NCBI RefSeq assembly: GCF_014197035.1
Contig: NZ_JACIEU010000017.1
Location: 1-64,000 of the forward strand
Length of the DNA: 64,000 nucleotides
DNA from: Sphingobium scionense
GTDB lineage: Bacteria; Pseudomonadota; Alphaproteobacteria; Sphingomonadales; Sphingomonadaceae
Reading direction: 5' to 3'
The position numbers and the translations under genes are program-made. A model generated the notes under the pieces. That model worked only from the letters and a program-made list of their open reading frames with translations. It was not told the origin of the DNA and did not search any database. Position 1 is the stretch's first letter. Each line of letters starts with the position of its first letter. This document shows, one piece after another, positions 26,314 through 35,852 of the stretch.

Positions 26314-27635
26314 CGGCGCCGGCTTAGCGCGTTGAGCAGGCGACCATGCCGGGCATGGCCCAGTGCGAAACGGCGCATCAGCAGGATGGCGGCGAGGCTG
26401 CCGATTAGCGGGATGCCCAAGCCCAGGCTGACGATGCCAGTCTGGACCGTCACCGTTTGCGGTTGGCCGGGGGCATAGCCCAGCCAGCCCAGTGTCCAGC
26501 CGATCAGGCTGGTCGAAGCGGCGCCGCTCGCCTTCACTATGACGAGGTAAAAGGCGAACAAGCCTGTTTCGAACCGCCGTCCGTGCCGCCATTCCACGAC
26601 ATCGACGGCATCTGCAAGCAGTCCCCAGGGCAGCATGAAGACGCTGGCGAGGCCAAACCCAATCACGGCCGCACACCCCAGGAGCACCGTCGGCCAGGAC
26701 AGGCAGAGGCCGAAAGCGATGAGGCCCAGAACGCTTACGGTATGCCCCATGGCAAGCAGCATGCTTTTGCTGAACCGGCCGGTGAGCGCAGTCCAGCACA
26801 GGACGCCGGCGAACTGGCCCGCCGCCAGCGCCAGCAACAGCGTCGCGACCAGGTCGGGGCGGTGGACGACATAGCTGCCCATATAGAGCAGCGTCCGTCC
26901 GAAGGTCGGCGCGGCAAAGCCGGTCAACAGCGCCAGCAGGCCCATGCCGATCACCATCGGGTCGCGCAGCGGCACAGCGATGCCGTCCAGCCCGGCTTCG
27001 CGTTGCGTGGGACGAGCCCTGCCGCCGCCGGACGTCCAGGCGCACAGGATCATGGTCAGGGCAAACAGGCCGCCCGCGACCGCACCGGCCAGTGCCATTT
27101 GGTCGAAGGCATGGTCGCTGCCGGCACGTTGCACCAACGGCGTCAAGACGGTCGCGACGACCAGCGCACTGGCGGTACTGAAGAACAAGCGATAACCCGA
27201 TACGCGCCCGCGGGCGCGACTGTCGCTGGTTAACTGCGCCATCAGCGCATTGTGCGGCACGTCGATGATCGCATAGGCACCCCGGAACAGCAGCAACGCC
27301 GCCGCGAGCATCCATAGCTGCCGCGCGCCCAGCATCGGCATAGCATAGAGAAAGGCGAAGGCCAGCGCGCAGGGCGTTGCCGCGACCGCAACCATCCAGC
27401 GATAGCCCTTGCCGGTCTGCCGCAGCCGGATGACCAGCCGCGCGGCGATCAGATCGAAAACGAAATCACCACACATGGCTGCCAGCATCAACCATCCTGC
27501 GATCGTGCCGCTCAGGCCGAACACATCAGTGAGCAGGAACAGGATCGTCAGTTCCGCGCCGCCGAAAACCAGCGCCTTGCCGAAATTGCCGGAGGCATAG
27601 GCCAGCATGCGGCCATCTTCGCGTGTACCGATCAC
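26160..27635 (-). CDS. MFS/GPH-family sugar:cation symporter
   Basis: This is an inner-membrane transporter of 491 residues with 12 membrane segments. It shows the glycoside-pentoside-hexuronide family pattern: LAYASGNFGKALVFGGAEL, the loop GDFVFDLIAARLV, and DVPHNALMAQLTSDSRARGR after TM4. GPH proteins import sugars or glycosides with H+ or Na+. The frame begins with a GTG at 27635; an ATG at 27608 is the alternative. The last ~60 residues are not membrane-spanning, are rich in Ser and Arg, and lie antisense to the end of the nuclease-like gene, so the tail is unusual. Confidence 0.85.
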   Translation of the reverse strand: MIGTREDGRMLAYASGNFGKALVFGGAELTILFLLTDVFGLSGTIAGWLMLAAMCGDFVFDLIAARLVIRLRQTGKGYRWMVAVAATPCALAFAFLYAMPMLGARQLWMLAAALLLFRGAYAIIDVPHNALMAQLTSDSRARGRVSGYRLFFSTASALVVATVLTPLVQRAGSDHAFDQMALAGAVAGGLFALTMILCAWTSGGGRARPTQREAGLDGIAVPLRDPMVIGMGLLALLTGFAAPTFGRTLLYMGSYVVHRPDLVATLLLALAAGQFAGVLCWTALTGRFSKSMLLAMGHTVSVLGLIAFGLCLSWPTVLLGCAAVIGFGLASVFMLPWGLLADAVDVVEWRHGRRFETGLFAFYLVIVKASGAASTSLIGWTLGWLGYAPGQPQTVTVQTGIVSLGLGIPLIGSLAAILLMRRFALGHARHGRLLNALSRRRQSGADPVSGLNRGLLKSSGAGTTLAGGLALSAQARQSMSRSMAAPAAVRS

Positions 27636-27741
27636 CTCAACTTCCCGGATGTTCGTGACCGCACGGAGATTTGTGGGACTCGCGCGTCCTAAAAGGCTAT
27701 TCTTTCATTCGTGCGACAAAGGACTGTCCCTTCTGGCGGAC

Positions 27742-27870
27742 AATCCATTGGGAATCTTCCCACTGCTTGTCGACGGAGCCGTCTGCATGAGCGAGTTCGC
27801 TGCAATCTGCCATTATCTGGCGACCATATATGGTGGCGGGCAATTGGCGCGGACCGGGCGGACCCTATAG
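27742..27870 (+). pseudogene. Glutathione S-transferase N-terminal fragment
   Basis: A short reading frame contains NPLGIFPLLVDGAVCMSEFAAICHYLATIY. This is the glutathione-binding NPxGxxPxLVDG...SxAIxxYL segment of the GST thioredoxin domain. The first ~45 residues of the domain and the whole C-terminal helical domain are missing, and the frame ends in a stop at 27868-27870. It is a gene remnant. Confidence 0.45.
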
Positions 27871-28198
27871 GCTTGCAGGCCTATGACGACATCATCCAGG
27901 CGGCGTTTCCTGCATGCCAATACCCGATATCGATGCGATCCGGTATGATCCGCATCTGCGCGCAACAGACTTCTTCCGTCCGCGTGCACATCCGCAGCAG
28001 GACCAATATGTCGAAGTGCCACCGCCCATCCGCGTTTCGGTAGGGGGGCATTAGAGCGGAGCTGGACGAGGACGAATAGGCCTCAAAAAGGTCGTCATGG
28101 ACAACCAAGTGGAAGCGTAGGCCCAATGCGGCTGCAAACGACTGGGAGAGCATTCTCTACCTCGGTCGGTGACAATCATGCTGTGCGTGGACGTCGGG
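27871..28198. other. Intergenic region, probably decayed DNA
   Basis: There are about 330 bases after the GST fragment and before the ABC permease stop. Short frames on both strands (for example from 27914, plus) carry no recognisable domain. It is likely more gene debris; I see no RNA gene or clear terminator. Confidence 0.45.
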
Positions 28199-29452
28199 TC
28201 AGCCGCCGTCGAATGTCGGTGCTTGCTCAAAAGCGGCTTTGTCGAACGGCTTGTCGGTGAAGAGATAGCCATAATAATAAGTGCGCAGCCTGGCATGGAA
28301 AGCGCGGATGCGATCCTGATAGGCGAGTTGCGCCTGCATATCGGTGTCGGCAAGGCGGGCGAGCAGCGCCTGCACGCCGACCGAGGGCAACAGCCAGCCG
28401 ATGGCCCGGGCGGCGGCATCACGCGCCTCGATCCCCTGGCGGTAGGCGATGGCCCTGGGGGCTACGCTTTCATCGCCGACCTGGTGGAAGGCGAAGTACC
28501 ATTTCCAGTGGAATGCGTGGGTCAGCGGCGGGCTGTCCTTCCATTCGGGATGGCCGGCATAGAAAGCCTGCATCGTCTGTTCGCGGGGAATGTCCCAGGC
28601 GCGATTGACCGCCTCGCGTTGGGCGAGTGTCAGTTCCACGCCCTGGCCGACCGGGATGGCGCGATTGATCGCGACATGGGCGATGGTCGGCAGCAGCAGG
28701 GTGAGCAGCAGCCACAGGCCGGCAAGCGTCGCGGCATTGGTGACCGAACTCCAGCGCAGCCGTCCTACCAACAGCGTGACGCTGATCCAGAAGGCGAGAT
28801 AGAGGGCCACCAGGCCGAGCACTGCCAGAAGAGGGAAGAAATGCGCATGCGAAAGGATTGCCCCTATGGTGACAGGCAGGGCGAGCGCGAGGAACAGCAG
28901 GCCGCCGCGCAGCAGCACGCGCCGCGCCCAGAGATGCCGTCCCGATCCCGCGAGCGCATCAAGCATCCGCAGCCGCCCGGCTTCCCGCTCGCCCGAGACG
29001 AGGTCGTGGAATAGGGCGATCACGAACAGCGGCGTCAGATAGACCAGCACGAAGGCAAAATCGAAGCGACCCGGCAGGGCGAGTTCGGGATTGAAGGCCT
29101 CGCCATCGTATAGTTGCGCCTCCAGCCCCAGGGCGCGGACGCGCAAGATATAGGGCGCCACGTCACGCAGGCCGAGCGCAGCGAAGGCGAGCGGCGCAGG
29201 CGCATCCCAGGTGGCATGGAAGCTGTAATAGGCGGCGTTGCCGGGATCTTTCGTGGCGGTGACCCATTGGGCGACGGCGGCGATATCCTGTGCCTGCTTG
29301 GGTTGAATGCGGGCGATGACGGCGCGCTGGCGGGCGACTTCGGCCATGCCGGCGGCAACCGATGCGGCGGCGAGCAAGGCGACCAGCAGCAACGCCAGAA
29401 GCGCCATCCGCGATCGCAGCAGCAGGCGCAGTTCATGGGTGAAGAGGGTCAT
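28199..29452 (-). CDS. ABC-2 type permease, DUF3526 family (second subunit)
   Basis: This is an inner-membrane permease of 417 residues. The first membrane helix follows MTLFTHELRLLLRSRMALL. A large periplasmic loop rich in aromatic residues follows, then a block of helices beginning LTPLFVIALFHDLVSGEREAGRLRML, the DUF3526 signature region. Another extracytoplasmic section follows (GVELTLAQREAVNRAWDIPREQ). I chose the ATG at 29452 because it overlaps the upstream stop (ATGA) and the homology starts there. It is paired with another DUF3526 permease and an ATPase, so a heterodimeric exporter is likely. Confidence 0.87.
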   Translation of the reverse strand: MTLFTHELRLLLRSRMALLALLLVALLAAASVAAGMAEVARQRAVIARIQPKQAQDIAAVAQWVTATKDPGNAAYYSFHATWDAPAPLAFAALGLRDVAPYILRVRALGLEAQLYDGEAFNPELALPGRFDFAFVLVYLTPLFVIALFHDLVSGEREAGRLRMLDALAGSGRHLWARRVLLRGGLLFLALALPVTIGAILSHAHFFPLLAVLGLVALYLAFWISVTLLVGRLRWSSVTNAATLAGLWLLLTLLLPTIAHVAINRAIPVGQGVELTLAQREAVNRAWDIPREQTMQAFYAGHPEWKDSPPLTHAFHWKWYFAFHQVGDESVAPRAIAYRQGIEARDAAARAIGWLLPSVGVQALLARLADTDMQAQLAYQDRIRAFHARLRTYYYGYLFTDKPFDKAAFEQAPTFDGG

Positions 29453-30891
29453 GGACGGGCTTTCTGGAGATGGCGGGCGACGGGCAGCAGCGCCAGTAGT
29501 GCGAGCGCCAGCCAGGCGAGCAGCAGGCCCAGGCCGGGCAGGCTGGCCGTCACCAGAGCGCCGGCGGTCGCGGGTTTGAATAGGAATTGCGGGATCGCCT
29601 GCCAATGGTCGGCGGAGATGCGCTTGCGCTGGTCGGCACCGGCATCCTTGGCCTTGTCGTCGGCATAGCTGACGGCATCGGCCTGCAACTGGTTGAGATG
29701 CTGGACCATGGCGTAGCGATAGGCTTCCGCCTGGGTAAGGAAGCGGCGATGTCCGGCAAGGTCGGTGCCTGCGGCCGCCATCGACAACTGGCGCAACGAG
29801 ATAGCCGGGCTGAGGATGCCGAAGCCGTCGCTCAGCCGGCTCTGCGCCTGCTGGATCGCGAAGCTGCGATCGGCATGGTCGTCGAACAGGTGCGATGTCA
29901 GCTTCTCGCCCTCGACCGCCAGCAGACCGCTATAATTGACCGGCAGATCTTCTACCTTGTCGACGCCATAGCGGCGCAGCACTCTTTGCTTGAAGGCGTT
30001 GAAGAACGGATCGTCGGGATTATGCGCGTCGCCAAGGCGATGGAGGTCCTGCTGGATGGCGATGTCGGTTTCCAGCCGGGTGGGAAGGCTATGGGCCTGC
30101 GCCGCGATATCGGGCGCGATGCGCGGCAGAAGGATGACCAGCACCGCCCAGAGCGCCAGCAGCGCGAGCAGTGCGTCACGTCCGCGCCGCACCAGCGCGG
30201 ACACGAGGATGACGATGATCGCCCAGAGCGCCAGATAGGCGCCGTAGCCAAGCGCAATCACCGCCATCGGCCCGGCCAGCGCGCCCGGTTGCCCCGCAAT
30301 CAGCAGGAAGGCGACCAGTGAAGGCAGGCCGACCAGGGACGCGACCATCGCCAGCGCCAGCAGCTTGCCCATGATGAGCGCGCGGGCGGTGACGCCCTGC
30401 ACCAGCATCTGGCGCAACGTGCCGCGTTCGCGTTCGCGCGCGACGGCGCCATAGCCAAGGAAGACCAACAGTAGCGGCGCGATCACCTGCAGCACGAAGG
30501 CCGGGGTCAACTGGCCGAAACGGACCAGCAGCGAGGATTGGCGGACATCGCCGAAATTGGCGCTGTTCTGGCGGTGGCCTTCGAGGAACATGCTATTGCC
30601 GGTGAAGGCGTCGACGCCGGGATCGAAGGCGGCGAGCGGGGGCAGCGGACGAAAGATGAAATTGCCGAAATGGACCATGCGATGGGGGTGCCGGTCAGGC
30701 TGCGCCGCAAACTCCTCGGCCGCCTGGGCCTGAAAACGGGCGCGGCTTTCGGCAATGCCGCTCTGGTGCGACCAACTGATGAGCGCCGCGGCGAGCGTCA
30801 GCAGGACGAGCAGCGCGAAGGCGATGACGGCGACGCGGTTGCGCCGCATCAGCCGCAATTCGTCGCGCGCGATCAGGGTGATGGCGCTCAT
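29449..30891 (-). CDS. ABC-2 type permease, DUF3526 family (first subunit)
   Basis: This is a 480-residue permease with the same architecture as its neighbour. An N-terminal helix sits after MSAITLIARDELRLMRRNR, then comes a periplasmic domain (HPHRMVHFGNFIFRPLPPLAAFDPG) and the conserved LLVFLGYGAVARERERGTLRQML segment before the helical bundle. A second extracytoplasmic domain (residues ~260-430) precedes the last helix. It overlaps the ATPase stop by 4 bp at its start and the next permease start by 4 bp at its end. The exported substrate is unknown. Confidence 0.87.
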   Translation of the reverse strand: MSAITLIARDELRLMRRNRVAVIAFALLVLLTLAAALISWSHQSGIAESRARFQAQAAEEFAAQPDRHPHRMVHFGNFIFRPLPPLAAFDPGVDAFTGNSMFLEGHRQNSANFGDVRQSSLLVRFGQLTPAFVLQVIAPLLLVFLGYGAVARERERGTLRQMLVQGVTARALIMGKLLALAMVASLVGLPSLVAFLLIAGQPGALAGPMAVIALGYGAYLALWAIIVILVSALVRRGRDALLALLALWAVLVILLPRIAPDIAAQAHSLPTRLETDIAIQQDLHRLGDAHNPDDPFFNAFKQRVLRRYGVDKVEDLPVNYSGLLAVEGEKLTSHLFDDHADRSFAIQQAQSRLSDGFGILSPAISLRQLSMAAAGTDLAGHRRFLTQAEAYRYAMVQHLNQLQADAVSYADDKAKDAGADQRKRISADHWQAIPQFLFKPATAGALVTASLPGLGLLLAWLALALLALLPVARHLQKARP

Positions 30892-31625
30892 GCAGCGACA
30901 GCCTCCCGCGCGAACTTGCGATGCAGGTCGCGCACATCGAAGCGGTCCGTGCCTTGCGCGGATGCCTCGTCGACGATCCGGCCGGCTTCGAGGAAGCCGA
31001 TACGGTCGGCAATGTCGGCGGCCGACAGCAGGTCGTGGGTGACCATCAGCACGGCTGCCCCCTTGCGCGCGACGTCATGGACCAGCCGGTTGAAATCGGC
31101 GGTTGCACGCGGATCAAGGCCGGATGAAGGCTCGTCGAGCAGCAATACCGGCACTTCGCGCAACAGCGCGATGGCGATCGCCACCTTCTGCCGCATCCCC
31201 TTGGAAAAGCCGCCGAGCCGCTTGTCCCAGGCCGATGCCTGCAGGCCCGTCGCCTCGAATGCGCCGTCAATCTCCTGTGGGGCAGGGTGGCGACCGGCCA
31301 GCGCCAGCAGATAGGCGGCATTTTCCCGTGCTGTCAGATGCTCATAGAGGGCGACATTTTCAGGGACATAGGCGATCTGCTCGCGCGCCTTGTCGGGCTG
31401 CGCCGCCGGGTCATGCCCCGCCACCAGCACGGTGCCGCTGTCGGGCCGGGCAAAGCCCAGCAGGGTCGACATGGTGGTCGACTTGCCCGCCCCATTGCCG
31501 CCCAGCAGCGCATAAATTTCGCCGGCATCGACATGCAGGGTCAGGCCACGCAGCACAGGCTGGCTGCCATAGGACAGGTTGACGTCGGACAATATTATGG
31601 GCTGGCCGGTGGCGGTCAGGGACAT
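30888..31625 (-). CDS. ABC transporter ATP-binding protein
   Basis: This is a 245-residue ABC ATPase. It contains Walker A GGNGAGKSTT, Q-loop region AYVPENVALYEHLT, signature GGFSKGMRQKVAIAI and Walker B VPVLLLDEPSSGLDP, followed by the H-loop in MVTHDLLS. The ATG at 31625 has AAGGAG upstream; the longer open frame to 31706 is probably not translated. It is the first gene of a three-gene minus-strand operon with two DUF3526 permeases, and is divergent from a TonB receptor with an iron-box-like palindrome between them. Confidence 0.92.
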   Translation of the reverse strand: MSLTATGQPIILSDVNLSYGSQPVLRGLTLHVDAGEIYALLGGNGAGKSTTMSTLLGFARPDSGTVLVAGHDPAAQPDKAREQIAYVPENVALYEHLTARENAAYLLALAGRHPAPQEIDGAFEATGLQASAWDKRLGGFSKGMRQKVAIAIALLREVPVLLLDEPSSGLDPRATADFNRLVHDVARKGAAVLMVTHDLLSAADIADRIGFLEAGRIVDEASAQGTDRFDVRDLHRKFAREAVAA

Positions 31626-31743
31626 GGGGGCAAGGCTCCTTGGCTGTTGCGCCGGACCATTTCGGCGATGCAGCAATCTGTCAATGAAATAATATAACAT
31701 TTCCATTGACGGGCGCGGCGGGGCTACCCTAGGGGCTGCGGCG

Positions 31744-31762
31744 AATGAGATTTCGTCTCATT
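31744..31762. promoter_or_regulatory. Palindrome with TGA-N9-TCA (candidate iron-responsive operator)
   Basis: AATGAGA (31744-31750) and TCTCATT (31756-31762) are exact inverted repeats around TTTCG. The inner TGA...TCA spacing of nine bases matches the IRO/RirA-type iron box of alphaproteobacteria and also resembles a shortened Fur site. It lies 17 bp before the TonB receptor start, in the divergent spacer with the ABC exporter. Confidence 0.5.
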
Positions 31763-31778
31763 TCATTCAGGGGAAATT

Positions 31779-33983
31779 ATGTCGATCCAGTTCCTGCCGC
31801 GCGCCTGCGCTGCGCCCGTCCGTTCCCGTCGCTTTCATCACATCGCCCGTGCCCTGCCGCTGGCCGCTGTCCTGGCCTGGCTTCCGGCCCAGGCGCAGAC
31901 CGGCGATGCGGTTCATCATGTGCCGGAGGGCGAGGGCGCCATCACGGTCGACGGCGTGCGCCAGGCCTATCGCGGCGATTTCTCCGTGAAGGAAATTCCC
32001 CAGGCCATCACCGAGATCGACGCGGAGACGCTGCAGCAGAATAATATCCTGCGGCTGACCGACGCGCTGGACATGAACGCCTCGGTCGCGCGCCAGAATA
32101 CGCTGGGCGGGCTGTGGGACAGTTTCGCCATTCGCGGCTTTGCCGGCGATGAAAATCTGCCGAGCGGCTATCTGGTCAATGGCTTCAATGCAGGGCGCGG
32201 CTTTGGCGGCCAGCGCGACGTGGCCGGGATCGAGCGGGTCGAGGTGCTGAAAGGGCCGGCGGCGGCGCTGATCGGGCGCGGCGAGCCGGGCGGCACGATC
32301 AACCTCGTCACCAAGCAGGCGGAAATCGGCCGGACCTTCGGCACGGGCACGCTGCAATATGGCAGCTATGACCGGTTCCGTGCCGACGCCGACGCCAATC
32401 TGGCGCTGACCGATGGCATCACCGCGCGGCTGATCGGCTATTATGAGAAGGGCGATACGTTCCGCGACTATGTGTCGCAGAAGCGCTGGGGCTTCCTGCC
32501 CTCGATCGGCGTTGCGCTCGGCGATCGGACGCGCCTGACCTATGATTTCGAATGGACCCGCGTGGAAGTGCCGTTCGATCGCGGCATCGTCGTCCTGAAC
32601 AATGATTTCGACACCGTGCCGCGGTCGCGCTTCCTGGGCGAGCCGGGCGACGGCGACACGGTGGCGCGCGCCACCGGCCACCAGTTGCGGCTCGACCATC
32701 AGTTCAATGACGACTGGAGCCTGCTGATCGGGGCCAGCCATCGCGACACGCTGCTGACCGGTTTTTCGTCCGACGCGGAGCAGACCGCATCGCGCCAGAA
32801 ACTCTATGTCGACGGTCATTCCCTGTCGCGCCAGCGCCGCTCGCGCCGCTATGATGCGGAGCATAGCGTGGTCCGCGCCGAAGTTGCCGGCAAGTTCGAG
32901 ACCGGATCGCTGCGCCATCGCGTGCTGATCGGGGGGGATTTCGACCAGTTCGAATATGATAACTACTTCACCCGCTATCGCCCGCCGGCGCTGAGCACGA
33001 ACCCGAGCGATCAGGCCGGCTATGTCATCGACATCGACAATCCGGTCTATGGCCAATATCCGCTGCCCGCGACGTCGGTGCTGACCAATCGTCTGGATAC
33101 GCAGCGCAGCTTCGGCGTCTATGTGCAGGACCAGATCGAACTGACCGACCGGCTGCAGGTCCGCATCGGCGGCCGCTACGACAATCTGACGCTGAAGGTC
33201 GACAACCGCGTCCTTGCGGAGGCCAATCGCCATAACAGGCGCAAATATGAGCGGTTCAGTCCGCAGGCCGGCATCGTCTATGAACTGAGCGATCCGATCA
33301 CCCTCTACGCCGCTTATGGCCAGGGCTATCGCGCCAATGTCGGCGCGGATTTCTTCAACAATATCTTCGACCCGGAAACGAGCCAGTCGATCGAGGCCGG
33401 CGTCAAGCTGACCGCGCTCGGCGGCGCCTTGACCGGCACCCTGTCCGTCTACCAACTGACCAAGGACAATGTGCTGGCCAGCGACAATAATAATCCCGGC
33501 TTTTCCGTCGCGATCGGCAAGGCGCGGAGCCGCGGCATCGAACTGGACGTGAACGGCCATCTGCCCGGCGACATCGATATCCTGCTGAGCTACGCCTATA
33601 CCGATGCCGAGGCGCGGGAAGCGGTGAACGATCCCAATTTCGCCACCCAGATCCTGCCGGGCGACAGGCTGATCAACATTCCCGATCACAATCTCAACAT
33701 CCAGGTCGCGAAGCACTTTGAGGTTGCCGGGCGCGGAGCGCAACTGGGCGCGGGCATGCAATATGTCGGCGAACGGCTCGGCGAGACGGGCACGGACTTC
33801 ACCCTGCCGTCGCACACCTTGTTCCGCCTGTTCGGCAGCGTCGATGTGATCGAGGGCGTCGAACTGTTCGGGACGATCAGCAACCTGTTCGACGAGACAT
33901 GGTATGCCAGCAGCTACAGCTCGGTCTGGGTGCAGCCGGGCACGCCGCGCACCGCCACCGTCGGCGTGCGCGCCCGCTTCTGA
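31779..33983 (+). CDS. TonB-dependent siderophore-type receptor
   Basis: This is an outer-membrane receptor of 734 residues with a long signal region ending LAWLPAQAQ. The plug has FSVKEIPQAITEIDAETLQQ, FAIRGFAGDENLPSGYLVNG and GIERVEVLKGPAAALIGRGEPGG, which place it in the FhuA/FhuE/FpvA-like siderophore branch. The barrel includes GVYVQDQIELTDRLQVRIGGRYD and ends VGVRARF. GGGGAAATT precedes the ATG. It is divergent from the DUF3526 ABC exporter and 17 bp before the M14 peptidase, which suggests a joint role in handling a ferric siderophore or peptide ligand. Confidence 0.92.
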   Translation: MSIQFLPRACAAPVRSRRFHHIARALPLAAVLAWLPAQAQTGDAVHHVPEGEGAITVDGVRQAYRGDFSVKEIPQAITEIDAETLQQNNILRLTDALDMNASVARQNTLGGLWDSFAIRGFAGDENLPSGYLVNGFNAGRGFGGQRDVAGIERVEVLKGPAAALIGRGEPGGTINLVTKQAEIGRTFGTGTLQYGSYDRFRADADANLALTDGITARLIGYYEKGDTFRDYVSQKRWGFLPSIGVALGDRTRLTYDFEWTRVEVPFDRGIVVLNNDFDTVPRSRFLGEPGDGDTVARATGHQLRLDHQFNDDWSLLIGASHRDTLLTGFSSDAEQTASRQKLYVDGHSLSRQRRSRRYDAEHSVVRAEVAGKFETGSLRHRVLIGGDFDQFEYDNYFTRYRPPALSTNPSDQAGYVIDIDNPVYGQYPLPATSVLTNRLDTQRSFGVYVQDQIELTDRLQVRIGGRYDNLTLKVDNRVLAEANRHNRRKYERFSPQAGIVYELSDPITLYAAYGQGYRANVGADFFNNIFDPETSQSIEAGVKLTALGGALTGTLSVYQLTKDNVLASDNNNPGFSVAIGKARSRGIELDVNGHLPGDIDILLSYAYTDAEAREAVNDPNFATQILPGDRLINIPDHNLNIQVAKHFEVAGRGAQLGAGMQYVGERLGETGTDFTLPSHTLFRLFGSVDVIEGVELFGTISNLFDETWYASSYSSVWVQPGTPRTATVGVRARF

Positions 33984-34000
33984 GCCGGAAGGATAGAGAC

Positions 34001-35809
34001 ATGAGCAAGAGGATGATGCGTCTTCTGGGGGCCGCCGCCCTGTGTTTCGCGGGCACCGCCATCGCGCAGCAGCCGACCCAGGCACCGCTGCCGGGGCTGC
34101 CCGCTTCGGTGCTACCGCCAACACTGCCCTGGTCCGGTGCGAGCGAGAAGCTGGTCGTCGACAAGGACGATCCCTGGATCACGCCGGCCGAGCAGGCGGG
34201 TTTTGCCACCACGCCGCGCTATGACGAGGTCGCGGCGTGGTTGAAGCGCTTGGATGCGGCGTCGCCCATAATCAGCCTCGAAACCTTCGGGCGCACGGGC
34301 GAAGGGCGCGATATGCTGCTGGTTCGCGCCAGCAGGGGCGCGCCGGGCAAGCCGGTCGTGCTGGTGCAGGCGGGTATCCATGCGGGTGAGATCGACGGCA
34401 AGGATGCCGGCCTGATGCTGCTGAGGGACATCGCGCTGCGCGGCAAGGACAGCCTGCTCGACAAGGTCGATCTGGTGTTCGTGCCGGTCTATAATATCGA
34501 CGGGCATGAGAAGATGAGCCGCTGGAACTTCCCGGCGCTGCGCGGCCCGGCGGAAAAGGGCTATGTCGGCAACAGCCGCAACATCAACCTGAACCGCGAC
34601 TATTCCAAAGCGGACGCGCCCGAAAGCCGGGCGATGATTGGCCTGCTGCGCCGGCTGGATCCGATCCTCTATGTCGATTGCCATGTCAGCGACGGCTTCG
34701 ACATGCAATATGACATCAGCTTCACCTATGCCGGCTGGGGCCGCTATGGCTATCATCGCGCGACCGCCGACTGGCTGCAGGGCCGTTTCGGGCCGAACGT
34801 GACTGCAGCGCTGGAAAAGGCGGGGCATATCCCCACCATCTATCCCAGCCCGATCGATACCCGCGAGCCGACAAAGGGCATCCGTCAGGCGCCCGAAGGA
34901 CCGCGCTATTCGACCGGCTATGGCGATTTCATCGGCGTGCCGACCGTGCTGGTCGAAAATCACATGATGAAGCCTTATCGCCAGCGGGTGCTGGGCACCT
35001 ATGTGCTGATCGAGGCGGCGCTGAAGCTGGCCGGACAGGATGCCGGAGTGATCGCGCAGGCGAAAGCCAGCGATCGGGCCTCCCGCCCGGCCGAAATGCT
35101 GACCCGCTGGAAGCCCGCCGCGCAGCCGATCGGCTGGGTCGAACGGTTCAAGGGCATCGCCTTCGATACCTATGTCTCGCCGGCGAGCGGACGCAGGGAA
35201 CAGAGATGGCTGGGCCGTCCGGTCGATTGGCGGATGCCGATCATCGGCCAGGAACCGGTCGAGACGGTGCGCCTGCCCAAGGCATGGTGGGTTCCGGCAG
35301 GGCAGGCCGAGGTGATCGACCGGCTGACGCTGCATGGCATTCGCTATGATGTGCTGGACGCGCCGCGCACGCTGACGCTCGATCGGGCGCGGCTGGTCGA
35401 TCCGCAGTCGATGCCGGTGCGCGATGCGCGCATCCCGCTGGACACCAAGCTGCTGCACGAGACCGTCACCGAAACGCTGCCCGTCGGCACAGTGCGGGTG
35501 CCTGCCGACCAGCCGCTCGGCCTGCTGGCGGCGGCGCTGCTGGAGCCGGAAAGCCAGGACAGTTTCCTTGCCTGGGGCTTCTTCCCGGAGATATTGGCCG
35601 CTCCGTCCGGGGCGGAGGATTTCGTGCGGGCGCCGATCGCCGAGGCGCTGCTGGCCGCTGATGCGCAGTTGCGCGCCGCGTTCGAGGCGAAGCTGGCTGC
35701 CGATCCGACATTTGCGGCCAATGGGGACGCGCGGCTCGACTGGCTGTCGGCCCGGCTACCTGATCGCAGCCCCTATCATCATCTCTATCCGATATTCAGG
35801 GAGCGCTGA
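34001..35809 (+). CDS. M14-family zinc carboxypeptidase, exported
   Basis: This is a 602-residue protein with signal peptide MSKRMMRLLGAAALCFAGTAIAQ. The catalytic domain (about residues 65-360) shows the zinc-site HxxE in VQAGIHAGEIDGKD, the substrate-binding Asn/Arg region NSRNINLNRDYSK, the third zinc His in LYVDCHVSDGFD and the catalytic Glu region PTVLVENHMMK. The C-terminal ~240 residues form an extra domain of unknown role. GGAAGG precedes the ATG at 34001; the longer frame only overlaps the receptor. It may trim a peptide taken up by, or bound to, the adjacent receptor. Confidence 0.87.
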   Translation: MSKRMMRLLGAAALCFAGTAIAQQPTQAPLPGLPASVLPPTLPWSGASEKLVVDKDDPWITPAEQAGFATTPRYDEVAAWLKRLDAASPIISLETFGRTGEGRDMLLVRASRGAPGKPVVLVQAGIHAGEIDGKDAGLMLLRDIALRGKDSLLDKVDLVFVPVYNIDGHEKMSRWNFPALRGPAEKGYVGNSRNINLNRDYSKADAPESRAMIGLLRRLDPILYVDCHVSDGFDMQYDISFTYAGWGRYGYHRATADWLQGRFGPNVTAALEKAGHIPTIYPSPIDTREPTKGIRQAPEGPRYSTGYGDFIGVPTVLVENHMMKPYRQRVLGTYVLIEAALKLAGQDAGVIAQAKASDRASRPAEMLTRWKPAAQPIGWVERFKGIAFDTYVSPASGRREQRWLGRPVDWRMPIIGQEPVETVRLPKAWWVPAGQAEVIDRLTLHGIRYDVLDAPRTLTLDRARLVDPQSMPVRDARIPLDTKLLHETVTETLPVGTVRVPADQPLGLLAAALLEPESQDSFLAWGFFPEILAAPSGAEDFVRAPIAEALLAADAQLRAAFEAKLAADPTFAANGDARLDWLSARLPDRSPYHHLYPIFRER

Positions 35810-35817
35810 GCCCGATG

Positions 35818-35848
35818 AACCGGGGCGACCAAGCCGCCCCGGTTCTTT
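35818..35848 (+). terminator. Intrinsic terminator between convergent genes
   Basis: A perfect 10-bp stem (AACCGGGGCG at 35818-35827 with 35835-35844), a 7-base loop and a short CTTT tail lie between the converging peptidase and TonB receptor genes. It may serve both directions. Confidence 0.75.
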
Positions 35849-35852
35849 CAAA

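Noticed and set aside
31767..34124. 785-residue open frame antisense to the TonB receptor
   Set aside because: It is a long shadow frame in GC-rich DNA; the plus strand has a full signal peptide, plug and barrel.
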